From positions 595,501-659,500 of the forward strand of contig WPIO01000029.1 in the NCBI GenBank assembly GCA_009760855.2: DNA of 64,000 nt. Reading direction: 5' to 3'. The translations under genes were made by a program, and so were the position numbers. Below are positions 54,401 through 60,936 of the stretch, piece by piece. The DNA comes from Cristatella mucedo (lineage: Eukaryota; Bryozoa; Phylactolaemata; Cristatellidae). The notes beneath the pieces are model-generated. The model did no database searches and was not told the origin of the DNA. It saw only the letters and a list, made by a program, of their open reading frames with translations. Every line of letters starts with the position of its first letter. Position 1 is the first letter of the stretch.

Positions 54401-56878
54401 ACTAAGTTATATTACAAGCTGATTTAACAGCCTCTTTTTTGTATAGCAACATAAAAGCCTTTACGGCTATCACCACCACTTGAAGTGGTGATAAAAGTAT
54501 CGCCCACCACAGGATTCGAACCCACGACCTCGGGGCCGAGGTCGTGAAAAGCAACAGCCTACATAGTAAGACATATGCTTTGGTCTTGACACTACAGCTT
54601 ACATTAGTGCAATAAATCAACGGTTTAAACAAAATCAGGCAACGGATTTATCACAAAACCCGACATCTTGTGATGCCAGCTCTTTAGTGTTCAAGTCGAG
54701 ACTGCCGACCTAGCTGTGACGCACCATAAGACAGGTAGTACGACTGTCGCATAGTTTATCATTGTGTCTGACAGGCTTGGGACTTGCTTGGGGTGAGAGC
54801 TATCGAAGCCGTGGGGCTGATAACCGTCACTGTCACTTCTGTATCCCACAACTAGAAGCAGCTGAGGACAACTTCCGCGACCTGGGTATAGCCAGATTGT
54901 AAACCGATCCTGTAGTGCATCCTGAAGCCCTATCTTGCTGCCAAATACTGCTTACCAACATGTGATGGAGCTAGAACTGCAAACATGGTGAGGCGAGGCC
55001 TACTAATACCTGTGGAGGAGCCTGTCATAATGGGTCAGCTAGATGGCCGTCGTACAGAAGACCAACAAACCCCAAATCTGCATTGACCCACGTTCGCTAA
55101 ATGAGGCCCTCTAATGACAGCATTTTCAGCGACCTACATTGGACGTGCTGCCAACTCAACAGAGCTAAGATTTTCAGAAAGGTTTGCATCGAAGAGGCCG
55201 TCTGACACTTGCGATTAACTAGTCCAGCAAACTCACCACAATGCAGTGAGATTTCACTGGGCAGGCTTGCTTGCCATTTGGTCCGAATGGGCATGCACGA
55301 TGCCATTGGTGATCCGAATGGAGTGGTCAACGTGGCTAATGACATCCTGGTGTTGGGGTGAGGAGACAAGCAGCAAACACAAGACCAAGATCAAAACATG
55401 GTTGCACTGAAGCAGTGTTGCCTCGAGCGACTTGGTGCCAAGGCAGCTGTCAAGCAAGATCGAGACCTTGATGGGACACTCTCCAAGGATGAGATATCAG
55501 CTGACTTGGAGCAAGTTTAGGGCACCTCTGCTAGAGAAGTCATCACTCACGACCACTTTCTTTTGATCAGCGTACTAAGGAAACCGAGCCAAACACCAGA
55601 GACTGCAGGCCCTTATCATGCACCTTCGTCGATACGTCATGCTGCACTAGTGTGCCAGGCAAGAGCATATGCAGTGCACATTCGCGGAACCATGCATACC
55701 CCTGGAAACATTCATGACGAATGTCCTGTGTTGTGTCAATGCTCTGTCGATGGCTGCTGCCACTCGACTAGCCGAGGTAGCTGTCACGCCAGACTACGGC
55801 TTATAACCAATTGCTTTTCTCATCTCAAATGCAAATTACCAGATATTCACCATCATTGTGGTGTACTGCAAATACCGAGCCACCAAGATAGCTTAGTGCC
55901 GAAAGGCAAAGGCATGGTAACTCCAGTAAAGCTACAGGATAAGATGCTGAAGCTCCTGCACTCTGCTCGCACGGTATACGAACAGTGATGAGAAGTGCCC
56001 GACAAGTCCTACAAGTTGATCACGAACAAGCAAATTGCCGAGAATTGCCTTGTTTGCCAAACGATTAAGTACATACAGCCCAAGAGCTTATTGCCACATA
56101 ACGACGGGTGCAGGCCATGAAAAAATACTGTAGGCCAACATTGGTGATTTCGACGGTCGGCAGTAACTGATCCCCGTCGACTAATTTACTAGGTTTATTG
56201 AGGTTGAAAGGCTAAAAAGACCACATCGGACAGCACCACTAGGCATGTGATGGCTCATTTTGCACGTTATGGAATCCCAGTGGATTTGGTCGCCCACAAT
56301 GTACTGCAGTTGACATCGGCAGTATTCCTACGATTCACTTCAATGACTCAAAACGTACGACAAATCACAGCATCACTCCATTTCTCGGTCCAACGGTAAG
56401 GCCGAATAGGCAGCTAAGATAGTGAAACAAATGATGCAAAAGGCTAGCCAAGACAATTTGATCAGTTCTTCGCTAAGCTGGATATTCGTAATACTTCGGC
56501 TGTTAATTTGTTTGCACTCGGAACTCCGACAATAAATTCTGTTTCAAGCAATATGCAAAATCTCTGAATTGGGAATAATCGCCTATAAGAATAGTTGCCG
56601 GTCCGTGCATATTCTGAAAACGAGTCTGTGCTAGCATACTGCATACAATTTTTTGGTGAATGAGGATTAACGGTAAGTTCCCATGTTACATTTCAGGTCA
56701 AGCTGGATATCCTGTTTACAAGTCTTTACCATTTGGCTCTGTGGCAGCAACGATTCCGTATCTATCTCGACGTGCTCAGGAGAACTCTTCAGTTATTCAA
56801 GGTGCCCGGCGTGAAAGGCAACTTCTGACGAAGGAGCTGAAGCACCGAGTCATTGGAAGACAAGCACCCCGAATATAA
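33154..56878 (+). CDS. PRODH2: PRODH2, hydroxyproline dehydrogenase, 8 coding exons
   Basis: This FAD enzyme of the mitochondrial inner membrane oxidises trans-4-hydroxy-L-proline to 3-hydroxy-pyrroline-5-carboxylate, the first step of collagen hydroxyproline breakdown. Exons are 33154-33339, 44509-44687, 46790-46913, 48624-48705, 49650-49885, 50963-51234, 53260-53348 and 56697-56878. The phases agree throughout and the total is 1,350 bases (449 residues; human PRODH2 about 460, PRODH about 600). The N-terminus is Arg-rich like a mitochondrial presequence. Core motifs are FYNHFVAGDTAE, QLKMTAL, VLVDAEYSY, NTYQCYLK, FGAKIVRGAYL (Lys292, Arg295), IIASHNE, FGQLMGMCDHVS and YLSRRAQEN (Arg414, Arg415). 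PRODH2 rather than PRODH is favoured by PLLAVPVEE, by the absence of the PRODH insertions, and by Ser399, twelve residues before Tyr411, where PRODH has Tyr. Intron 1 is 11.2 kb and filled with LINEs. Confidence 0.94.
34055..34900 (+). mobile_element. LINE-C copy (CR1/L2-type relative), degraded
   Basis: The sequence resembles the LINE-A C-terminal region (gagctggtccatgcattcat, ggagaccgtaccttcgctta, gcttggaactcactagtgac) but has its own 3' UTR with repeated 'tgcatgctt' motifs. The same 3' UTR recurs at about 37190-37440. Confidence 0.6.
34905..35075 (-). mobile_element. Diverged SINE family A fragment
   Basis: Minus orientation: aaaggattgccagatgcagg, then gagtcgtgaactgtgaacaa, as in other family A copies. 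It lies between two LINE pieces in PRODH2 intron 1. Confidence 0.5.
35110..36700 (+). mobile_element. LINE-B copy with RT, split by a nested LINE-A
   Basis: The reverse transcriptase part reads LLDLLSAFDTIDRDILPERL, then a stop inside the PQGS-like motif, then LGPLLLSIYTQPLGKL. After the insert at 35430-35665 it resumes at gctggcgatactcagctgta (YADDTQL-like). It ends with the LINE-B 3' UTR (gtgtagcacccacctagttt). It lies in PRODH2 intron 1. Confidence 0.72.
35430..35665 (-). mobile_element. LINE-A 3' end, nested inside LINE-B
   Basis: AAT-rich tail, agccctcagagaagtcaatc, tttctaggcactttacattt and gtgcacagggtcagcatgca are all LINE-A 3' UTR. LINE-B sequence continues on both sides, so LINE-A inserted later. 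Confidence 0.72.
36690..37001 (-). other. Unassigned open frame in PRODH2 intron 1
   Basis: The frame includes LLWYDYGNAEQLYADALG and an Ala/Cys-rich continuation. It lies between LINE-B and LINE-C pieces and is antisense to PRODH2. No family is recognised; its base composition is more GC-rich than the flanking DNA. Confidence 0.2.
37190..37440 (+). mobile_element. LINE-C 3' end fragment
   Basis: The fragment has ctatgcatgcctgcctgatca-like motifs, ttgctattgcttctctta and gtaaagcgctagggtagaga, then AATA repeats, matching the end of the 34055 copy. A SINE-B copy follows immediately. Confidence 0.5.
37440..37605 (-). mobile_element. tRNA-derived SINE, family B
   Basis: Minus copy: tail tcatttatatagcccccaag and cttaatctcaatttaggcgc, then cctcggggctcgagcccacg and head caccgctagaccaaaccagc. 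It abuts the 3' end of a LINE-C fragment and sits in PRODH2 intron 1. Confidence 0.7.
37610..37790. repeat. AT-rich tandem stretch (ATTT/TAGT motifs)
   Basis: Imperfect attatt, tagta and ttattta units follow a SINE-B tail, probably an expanded and decayed tail repeat. Confidence 0.75.
38065..38240 (-). mobile_element. tRNA-derived SINE, family A (left arm of an inverted pair)
   Basis: The full tail, body and head are in minus orientation (agctgatttagcagcctc ... tgtgctgtcatggctcac). The next copy begins within about 15 bases in the opposite orientation. Confidence 0.7.
38255..38350 (+). mobile_element. tRNA-derived SINE, family A, internally deleted (right arm)
   Basis: The head (ttatgacacactaggtaaga) joins directly to the tail (ggcggtgatagcctttaagg ... 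aaataagctagtattta) without the B box and central body. It forms a head-to-head inverted pair with 38065-38240. Confidence 0.65.
39390..40676 (-). mobile_element. LINE-A copy with 314-residue intact RT/C-terminal frame
   Basis: This is the longest intact LINE frame in the window (40613-39669, minus). It covers the end of the reverse transcriptase, with VLFTVYTLSLADVIAKHNLG and the catalytic FYADDTQLY, then the thumb/C-terminal region (LVHAFVTSRLDFCNSLLTGL, CHITPLLADLHWLPVKQR, RAFSSYAPKAWNSLPTC). The 5' end is truncated just upstream of the PQGS motif (GAPQGSVL), with no endonuclease domain. The 3' hairpin carries a (TC)n expansion of about 29 units. It lies in PRODH2 intron 1, antisense to the gene. 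Confidence 0.88.
39436..39494. repeat. (TC)n expansion inside the LINE-A 3' hairpin
   Basis: About 29 TC units occupy the position where other LINE-A copies have only aatctctttctag. It therefore grew inside the element. Confidence 0.95.
41658..41690. repeat. Perfect short hairpin
   Basis: AACACTTCCGG and CCGGAAGTGTT form an 11-bp perfect stem around a loop of about 9 bases, in PRODH2 intron 1. CCGGAAGT is also an ETS-type site. The function is unknown. Confidence 0.6.
42165..42300 (-). mobile_element. LINE-A-like 3' end fragment
   Basis: The fragment has an (AAT)n tail, catagcacccgcagagcact, tttctatgcattttacatat and ctttaaaggaagcacgacc. It ends in a short palindrome (gaagcacgaccatatggtca). 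Confidence 0.55.
43605..44135 (-). mobile_element. LINE-A copy, 5'-truncated
   Basis: The copy has an AATA tail, ggcctcagagaacacaatct, the 3' UTR and the minus frame at 43831-44112 (SLTFRSLHSLAPAYLSYLLP, FGDRAFSSHAPKAWNSLPTC). Its 5' end at about 44135 is 370 bases from PRODH2 exon 2. Confidence 0.78.
44509..44687 (+). CDS. PRODH2: PRODH2 exon 2
   Basis: The acceptor is catcctag. The exon encodes IFRMVQRLLGKQ, FYNHFVAGDTAEAI and PLLAVPVEEVS, the first beta-alpha units of the TIM barrel. The donor gtgagt leaves phase 2. The PLLAVP stretch is closer to PRODH2 than to PRODH ('AILDYGVEED'). Confidence 0.92.
44740..44900 (-). mobile_element. LINE-B 3' end fragment
   Basis: On the plus strand, taatgtaatgtatctctgtc, gtaactccacaaagtcataa and gcctaagcggctttcggtac are the reverse of the LINE-B 3' UTR. 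It begins about 55 bases after the PRODH2 exon 2 donor. Confidence 0.6.
44901..46319. other. Remainder of PRODH2 intron 2
   Basis: AT-rich unique sequence. The phase-2 junction of exon 2 is completed by exon 3, so no exon is missing here. Confidence 0.6.
46320..46700 (+). mobile_element. LINE-B 3' end fragment, old
   Basis: ctgtaaaccgacagaagctt, caggttccacacggtgaaac, ctgctgcacattttagtctt and tactagctttgtggaatgac track the LINE-B 3' part with many changes. It ends about 90 bases before PRODH2 exon 3. Confidence 0.5.
46790..46913 (+). CDS. PRODH2: PRODH2 exon 3
   Basis: The acceptor tatttgcag is followed by T, which completes a split Ser codon. The exon encodes YDTNYLAMLKCLSLA and PMMQLKMTALVPKNIL, the conserved 'MQLKVTAL' strand. 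The donor is gtaaga, phase 0. The join to exon 2 is direct, without the long insertion found in vertebrate PRODH. Confidence 0.9.
47388..47545 (+). mobile_element. tRNA-derived SINE, family A
   Basis: The head cccaggggtaaggttcttgc, a B box gtttgaatcc, the core cctgcagtgggcgatctttt and the tail gccgttaaggctcttctgcc are all visible. It lies in PRODH2 intron 3. Confidence 0.78.
47738..48030 (+). mobile_element. Two diverged SINE family A copies in tandem
   Basis: A copy at about 47738-47870 (B-box-like gatttgagtcctgcagctgg, tail caatgaggctattaaataag) is followed by a second partial one at about 47900-48030 (ggttcaagtccttcagcagg, tail gataaggctgttgaatccg). Both are in PRODH2 intron 3. Confidence 0.6.
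48624..48705 (+). CDS. PRODH2: PRODH2 exon 4
   Basis: The acceptor is gctacgcag. The exon encodes MNLNVAYWSDKQEQLIDDVA and IFRTGR, the variable region where PRODH2 proteins are short. The donor gttagt leaves phase 1, and exon 5 supplies the last two bases of an Asp codon. The sequence is poorly conserved; the call rests mainly on matching phase and length. Confidence 0.75.
49650..49885 (+). CDS. PRODH2: PRODH2 exon 5
   Basis: The acceptor is tttgtcag. The exon encodes GDCRLLRYVAKNDYERFLK, then RVRVLVDAEYSYINGGLSLL and PLIWNTYQCYLK, with donor gtaatg (phase 0). VDAEYS and WNTYQ form part of the FAD and substrate site in this family. Confidence 0.95.
50963..51234 (+). CDS. PRODH2: PRODH2 exon 6
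   Basis: The acceptor is cacttgcag. The exon encodes LSFGAKIVRGAYLQYEN and KCNVIIASHNEHSVLKA. Lys292 and Arg295 of the FGAKxVRGAY motif contact FAD. The donor gtgtgt leaves phase 2, and the first base of exon 7 completes a Val codon. Confidence 0.94.
51470..51770 (-). mobile_element. Reverse transcriptase fragment (non-LTR type)
   Basis: The minus strand reads ASFSRILKDGLPKASALGLS, LFNIDLDGITNYL, a decayed version of the RT motif 'GLPQGSxLSPLLFNIYxNDI'. It does not match the LINE-A or LINE-B copies here. It lies in PRODH2 intron 6. Confidence 0.5.
51960..52397 (-). mobile_element. LINE-A fragments (coding piece plus 3' end)
   Basis: 51960-52085 matches the LINE-A N-C junction region (gctaatgtggtcatcaagca, ttttggaacagggcaccaag). 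52090-52397 is a separate 3' end with an (AAT)n tail, aagcgccctcagagaactta and a 3' UTR that stops at cttttaaatgtatg. Confidence 0.65.
52478..52636 (-). mobile_element. tRNA-derived SINE, family A
   Basis: Minus copy: tail attagctgattaaaaacagc, core aaaggatcgcccactgcagg, head cttacctcctgggctatcac. It lies in PRODH2 intron 6, beside a LINE 3' end. Confidence 0.75.
53205..53231. repeat. Microsatellite (AC)n
   Basis: A short AC run lies 30 bases upstream of the PRODH2 exon 7 acceptor. Confidence 0.9.
53260..53348 (+). CDS. PRODH2: PRODH2 exon 7
   Basis: The acceptor is tcattgcag. The exon encodes MAELKMQPDVRHVFFGQLMG and MCDHVSYTLG. FGQLLGMCDHVS is the PRODH2 version of the barrel strand 7 motif. 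The donor gtaagc leaves phase 1. An (AC)n run lies 30 bases upstream of the acceptor. Confidence 0.94.
53850..56500 (+). mobile_element. Decayed Ty3/Gypsy retrotransposon (gag knuckle, RT, integrase traces)
   Basis: The element is multiply frameshifted and stopped. A gag-type zinc knuckle is visible near 54130-54240 (CRNCTRNKASRVDCPAQG). An RT segment near 55050-55112 reads NKPQICIDPRSLNEAL. A YxDD-like NVANDILVLG with a changed catalytic residue lies near 55325-55360. Integrase traces include an LxCQ zinc-binding piece near 56040-56110 (ENCLVCQTIKY) and SNGKAE near 56388-56410. A SINE interrupts it at 54412-54570. I see no LTRs. It fills most of PRODH2 intron 7 and cannot be active. Confidence 0.68.
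54412..54570 (-). mobile_element. tRNA-derived SINE, family A, inserted in the Gypsy remnant
   Basis: Minus copy: tail acaagctgatttaacagcct, core tcgcccaccacaggattcga, head gtcgtgaaaagcaacagcct. It interrupts the decayed Gypsy element between its gag-like and RT-like parts, so it is younger than that element. Confidence 0.72.
56697..56878 (+). CDS. PRODH2: PRODH2 exon 8 (terminal)
   Basis: The acceptor is catttcag. The exon encodes GQAGYPVYKSLPFGS and YLSRRAQENSSVIQGARRER and stops with TAA at 56876-56878. YLSRR holds the two arginines that bind the substrate carboxylate. Ser399 in YKSLPFG lies where proline dehydrogenases carry Tyr. Confidence 0.96.
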
Positions 56879-56901
56879 AAAGCAGACCATTTCAAAATAC
56901 A

Positions 56902-56907
56902 TTTATT
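56902..56907 (-). terminator. ZC3H10 poly(A) signal (AATAAA)
   Basis: AATAAA on the minus strand lies about 185 bases after the ZC3H10 stop and 24 bases beyond the PRODH2 stop on the other strand. The two transcripts therefore probably overlap at their ends. Confidence 0.65.
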
Positions 56908-56926
56908 TCTGTATGAACAAGATGCC

Positions 56927-56932
56927 AATAAA
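56927..56932 (+). terminator. PRODH2 poly(A) signal (AATAAA)
   Basis: AATAAA lies 49 bases after the PRODH2 stop. It sits inside the expected 3' UTR of the convergent gene ZC3H10. Confidence 0.75.
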
Positions 56933-57092
56933 GCTCAACATTTAGAACACAGTTAACGCAAAGTGCCAGGCACTCGCGTTCTGCTACTGGCGAGGCAGAT
57001 CAGCTATACATACATACATGGCATCCGACCTACCCTGCAAAGGGGTGCATCATCAACAAAAGACAGCAAATCCCGCCTTGCCTGCATCATCC

Positions 57093-57278
57093 TCAGTATG
57101 GTGGCTGAGGTGCGCTCAGATATCCTGCTGCCATGGTCATGTCACCAGCTGCTGGCATCATGGACTGGCTATATGCTGCCGTAGGCGCATTCAGCTCGTG
57201 CGCATAGCGCTGCTGCAGTGCTGCTTCTTGCGCAAGCTCGCTGTTCAGCGGGACCTGCTGGGCTAGCGCAGAGTACGC
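57093..57278 (-). CDS. ZC3H10: ZC3H10 coding exon 6 (terminal)
   Basis: The exon encodes AYSALAQQVPLNSELAQEAA and ends PQPPY with TGA at 57093-57095. The acceptor is tacttgcag. The tail is low-complexity and poorly conserved; phase and position support it. Confidence 0.85.
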   Translation of the reverse strand, partial: AYSALAQQVPLNSELAQEAALQQRYAHELNAPTAAYSQSMMPAAGDMTMAAGYLSAPQPPY

Positions 57279-59527
57279 CTGCAAGTAGAATACCATGAGC
57301 TGTAAGATGCTGAAGAGTTAGTGCGTAAAACAGTCCCTTGGCATAAAGTCGATAATAACTGGAGTCACTGTCTCTCGTAAATCTAGTTCACGTTTTAATT
57401 CTACCCTCACTTGGCAGGGTACTGAGTATACTACTCAAACATGGTGTTCAGGTCCTGCTGTTGAGGTATCACAAGCCAGTAAGTAAATAAAAAAATACTG
57501 ACACAGTGGTCCAGGATGAAAGTTGGAATGGTTAGCCTAGTAGTGGAATCAACCAGATATTGTCTGCATGACCACATTATTCTGGTATCCACTGCTCATT
57601 ACCTGGTGGGCCACAGCTGTGTGTGCCACCGGCGCTATTGCTGCAGGGGTCATAACAGACGAAACAGCACTAGCCACACTAACGGCGCCGGGTATGCTGC
57701 TCAGTACTCCTTGGTCTTTTCCAACACGAAGCCGTGCATTCTGCTCCAGAAGTAAGTCGTTCTGCGACCTCAGCTCCGTCAGTTGCGCTTTCAGCTTCTC
57801 CACCTGAAGATAGCAAGACCCTCAACTCAGTCGAAAGTCACTGCGACAAGCTAACCAGAGGAAACGACTACAGAATTAATTCATAGTTAGAGCGAGCAAC
57901 TCACCTCTTCACGTAACAATCGATTTTCTTCCTCCACAGTCACAGCTCCTGTCTGATATCTGCCATAATATCTCGAATAATAATCAGCTGCCGCCGCCGC
58001 TGCAGCACCCGGCTGCTGGTAGTAAGATTGGGCAGCTGCAGTTGCAGCAGAAGCAGCACTGAAAAATAAAAAGGGTTGACACTGAAAGCAAAAATAATCA
58101 AACTAATACAATATTAGAGGTGCATAAAACCAATACAATATAAGGTAAAAACATATAAGGGTTTTTACCTCATCCTATTATAATAATCTTCATCATACAT
58201 CGTTCGCTTCTGTGGTGGAGCAATGCCAGATGTGTCATAATACTGCTCCGCAGTTCCATACTGGGCGTAATTAGTCACGGCTGCAGTTACAGCTGCTGTA
58301 GCAGCAGCTGTGACTGAATAATCCATATCAACGTGGCGAAACTTGCACATGGCACCCCTGTTGCACACGCCTTTCAAATAGTCTTTGCAAAGTGGAGTCT
58401 ACAAAATCGACAACAATCTATGCAACACAGTAGCCAATAATAGCACCTAGTACAGCGAGCAGCATGCAGGCACTTAAGGAAATAATTTTATTGACATGAG
58501 GTATGATGATTAAGAGACCTGTACAAACATACATCAGTAGCTAAGCAAATGCCATTGTCTCAATTTCACAAGCGATTGCATCGTATCCTGGCCTGAGACC
58601 CATGCCCAAGAATCAAGCCTGGAGGAGGAGAAAGGCGACCTTTCTTTCTCAAATGCCAACCGAGACCAGTTAACTTGACAAGCAAATGGCATGATCAAAT
58701 CGAGTTGCTGCCATATTTGTGTACGGTAAGATCTTAAGAACATAAAGAGGTCAGTGAAACAGTAATCCAAAAGGAAGACCCGGTACTTGGAAACAAACCA
58801 CAATTGCATTTCATGTTTTGCATCGGCAGGCTCCAGCAAGCATTCCATTGTCTGCCAAAAAAGCACCCCTGTGCCACATTGCACGAGTATTTATAAATTG
58901 CCGAATACAGCCTTTTGGTCGACATACCTCTCCTTGCAATACTGCAAGATCTGCAGCATGCAACACATTCTTGCTGGTCTCGGTTATCAGACGAGGTGGT
59001 ATTATTCCCGTTTCTTTTATCTCTTTCTCCTCCTCCCGGCTGATATGCATGTAACGACAATTAGGCCTCTCACACCCCTAATAAAAATAGGCAAATGAAG
59101 CTGAAGGAGTACTAAAACTATTGCAATTATCACAGCTTCTCGAGCAGATAGTGACTGTGATCAGGCGAAAGCACTCTAATTCACCAAGTACGATAGTAGA
59201 ATACCCTTGCATAGCTACCAAAATCAACTCAAGATCCACGTAGCTTAGGCCATGGTCAGTACCAAACAGCAAGGTAGTAGATACCAACCAACATGAGCAA
59301 GACAAGGTAGCACTCACTAACAAGCATGCAGAAAAGCAGGATTTAGCTACCCGGTTTTGGTAGTCGTGACAAAAGGGAAGTCCGATCTCCTGTGCATATT
59401 TTTTCAGTTCCTGAGGCGGTGGGTGTTTGAACTTGCAGTTTGTCCCTCTGGAGCATGCATTACGGAGAAAATCCCTGCAGATCGAATCGTCGCTATATAA
59501 GCTCTTGGTTTCTCCGTTCAAAGCCAT
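57093..59527 (-). CDS. ZC3H10: ZC3H10-like CCCH zinc-finger RNA-binding protein, 6 coding exons
   Basis: Coding exons are 59527-59351, 59077-58928, 58398-58169, 58058-57905, 57803-57603 and 57278-57093. All phases match and the product is 365 residues (human about 434). Three CCCH fingers are visible: Cys17, Cys25, Cys31, His35; Cys53, Cys61, Cys66, His70; and Cys113, Cys121, Cys127, His131. Between fingers 2 and 3 is the family segment GIIPPRL. An Ala/Tyr/Gln-rich region follows, then a coiled coil from about residue 226 (EEENRLLREEVEKLKAQL, NDLLLEQNARLR), as in human ZC3H10, then a low-complexity Ala/Val/Thr tail. Human ZC3H10 binds RNA and has been linked to miRNA processing and mitochondrial function; the role here is inferred. 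The ATG sits one base inside its exon, after a 5' UTR intron. Confidence 0.92.
57603..57803 (-). CDS. ZC3H10: ZC3H10 coding exon 5 (coiled coil)
   Basis: The exon starts VEKLKAQLTELRSQNDLLLE with QNARLR, continuing the leucine-spaced coiled coil of exon 4. An Ala/Val/Ser-rich region follows. The acceptor is atcttcag and the donor gtaatg, phase 0. Confidence 0.9.
57905..58058 (-). CDS. ZC3H10: ZC3H10 coding exon 4
   Basis: The exon encodes an Ala/Gln/Tyr low-complexity stretch (SYYQQPGAAAAAADYYS) and the start of the coiled coil (TVEEENRLLREE). The acceptor is atttttcag; the donor gtgagt leaves phase 0. Confidence 0.9.
58169..58398 (-). CDS. ZC3H10: ZC3H10 coding exon 3 (finger 3)
   Basis: The exon starts TPLCKDYLKGVCNRGAMCKF, the third CCCH finger. 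Alternating Ala/Thr/Val repeats and a Tyr-rich acidic stretch follow. The acceptor is attttgtag and the donor gtaaaa leaves phase 2. Confidence 0.92.
58928..59077 (-). CDS. ZC3H10: ZC3H10 coding exon 2
   Basis: The exon starts GCERPNCRYMH, completing finger 2 (C-X7-C-X4-C-X3-H across the junction). REEEKEIKETGIIPPRL and NVLHAADLAVLQGE follow. The donor is gtatgt, phase 0. Confidence 0.93.
59351..59527 (-). CDS. ZC3H10: ZC3H10 coding exon 1 (fingers 1 and half of 2)
   Basis: The exon encodes MALNGETKSLYSDDSICRDF, the first CCCH finger and FCHDYQNR, the start of finger 2. The acceptor ttactttcag lies one base before the ATG. The donor after CGG is gtagct, a weaker site than the others in this gene. 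Confidence 0.92.
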
Positions 59528-60678
59528 ACTGAAAGTAATAAAAAAGACTACTACTGGCAAGACGAAACATCAAAGACAGCAAAAGCGCTAAGGCAAAGCG
59601 CTTTGCAATGTAACCATGAAGCTGTAACTAAACAGATTGAAGATTCCAACATCAGTCTAGCACTCAAAACACAATTTAGTGTCAACAGTGAAGTAGCACC
59701 GTATCACTAGCATGCCAGAGACTCTTTTAATCAGCCGGATTTATCATTCGCGCTAATTACAAGACTGCTTACCACTTAGGACAGAAATGGCAAGCACGAA
59801 CTGAGAGGTTACTTGTATTTGCCTTACCTTTTAACTACATTGATGCTAAAAGTCGGTCGTTAAGCATTTAAAACAAATCTTGGCTAAGCAAAGTATGCAG
59901 CTGCATAGCTACGTAAAAAATATTGCTAATTAACTACAAGTCTAGATACGCTATATTGCTAGCACGAATCCCAATAGTCCTAATTAACTTGTTCATAGAA
60001 TGACATCCGAGTAACAGAGCGACTAAATTCAACAGTTATTTCGCAGGCAACTACTACAAAAAGTAACGTCATAAAGCTTGCAATCGGATTTCGAAGACCC
60101 TGCCACAGGAACAAAAACAGCAGATTCCATTGTTTGCTGTACACGATATCGATCTTCAGGCAACTATTTAATAACCAGCGATCCTTAAGCAAGCTTATTA
60201 GCCACCGTAAGCTAGTTACATTTTACGCTGTAACCAGGAATGCTACGCTGGGCAGGCGTAGAAGCCTTTCTATGAAAAGCTCTTTTCGGCTGGCGCAGAG
60301 ACGCCGCCGCACAGCGTGCCGTCGCCGGTCGTCACGTGATACAAGGAACCAATCGCACACGCAACAACTCTCATCTGACTAAATATCGAAATATTTAGTC
60401 TTTAGTAAAATAAATGACTTACTATCCACTCGAAAGCTAAGCTATGAGGCCTCTGTTTGCAGACGATAAACCAGATCTCTCCGCGCTCAGTCGTGGCGTC
60501 AACGGTACCGGCTACCCGTGACGATCATTGTTCCCAATAAATGGACGTGGTAATCCAGCACGAAAACATCAGGAACGGTTCAAAATAGTACATAACACAA
60601 ATCAAACGGCGTAGAAGAAACAATCAGAGCTATACTACCATTAGGCGCAAGTGAAGAGCCTTGGAGTTCAAAACTTAC
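59528..60678. other. ZC3H10 5' UTR intron
   Basis: Unique sequence, bounded by donor gtaagt (at 60678) and acceptor ttactttcag (at 59529), both on the minus strand. It contains an E-box CACGTG near 60335. Confidence 0.55.
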
Positions 60679-60760
60679 GTGGCTGACCAGTCGATCGATC
60701 CTAGGAAAATGGCGTCTGGTATCGCGAGAACCGATGCAGCCCCGCGAGATTCAACTATAT
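60679..60760 (-). other. ZC3H10 5' UTR exon (5' end approximate)
   Basis: A strong donor (CAC then gtaagt) on the minus strand ends this exon at 60679 and pairs with the acceptor just before the ZC3H10 ATG, giving a 5' UTR intron of about 1.15 kb. The exon contains a YY1-like AAAATGGCG at 60706-60714 on the plus strand. The transcription start is not visible; 60760 is an estimate. Confidence 0.6.
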
Positions 60761-60936
60761 CTTAGGTTTCAACATAGCATATTTAATATTAAATTAATTA
60801 AATAATTTTTAGTATTTTATGTAAATACCTTTAAATACGCTGACAGTCAGCTTGGTCAATAGCGTCAGCGATCCGCGTCGTTACATTTGCTGTGCGATTC
60901 CGTCTCGTGCTCAACCGGCGCTTGAACACTTGCAGT
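60680..60936. promoter_or_regulatory. Shared divergent promoter region of ZC3H10 and NSA2
   Basis: About 260 bases separate the ZC3H10 5' UTR donor from the NSA2 ATG, so both genes must start here on opposite strands. The stretch holds TCGCGAGA at 60722-60729, a half-degenerate copy at 60743-60750 and a YY1-like AAAATGGCG. TCTCGCGAGA and YY1 sites are typical of housekeeping, often bidirectional, promoters. There is no convincing TATA box at the expected distance. An AT-rich block at 60780-60835 lies in the middle. Confidence 0.6.

Noticed and set aside
33154-56878. Calling the gene PRODH (proline dehydrogenase)
   Set aside because: The overall family is the same, but PLLAVPVEE, GMCDHVS, the short length and Ser399 all favour PRODH2.
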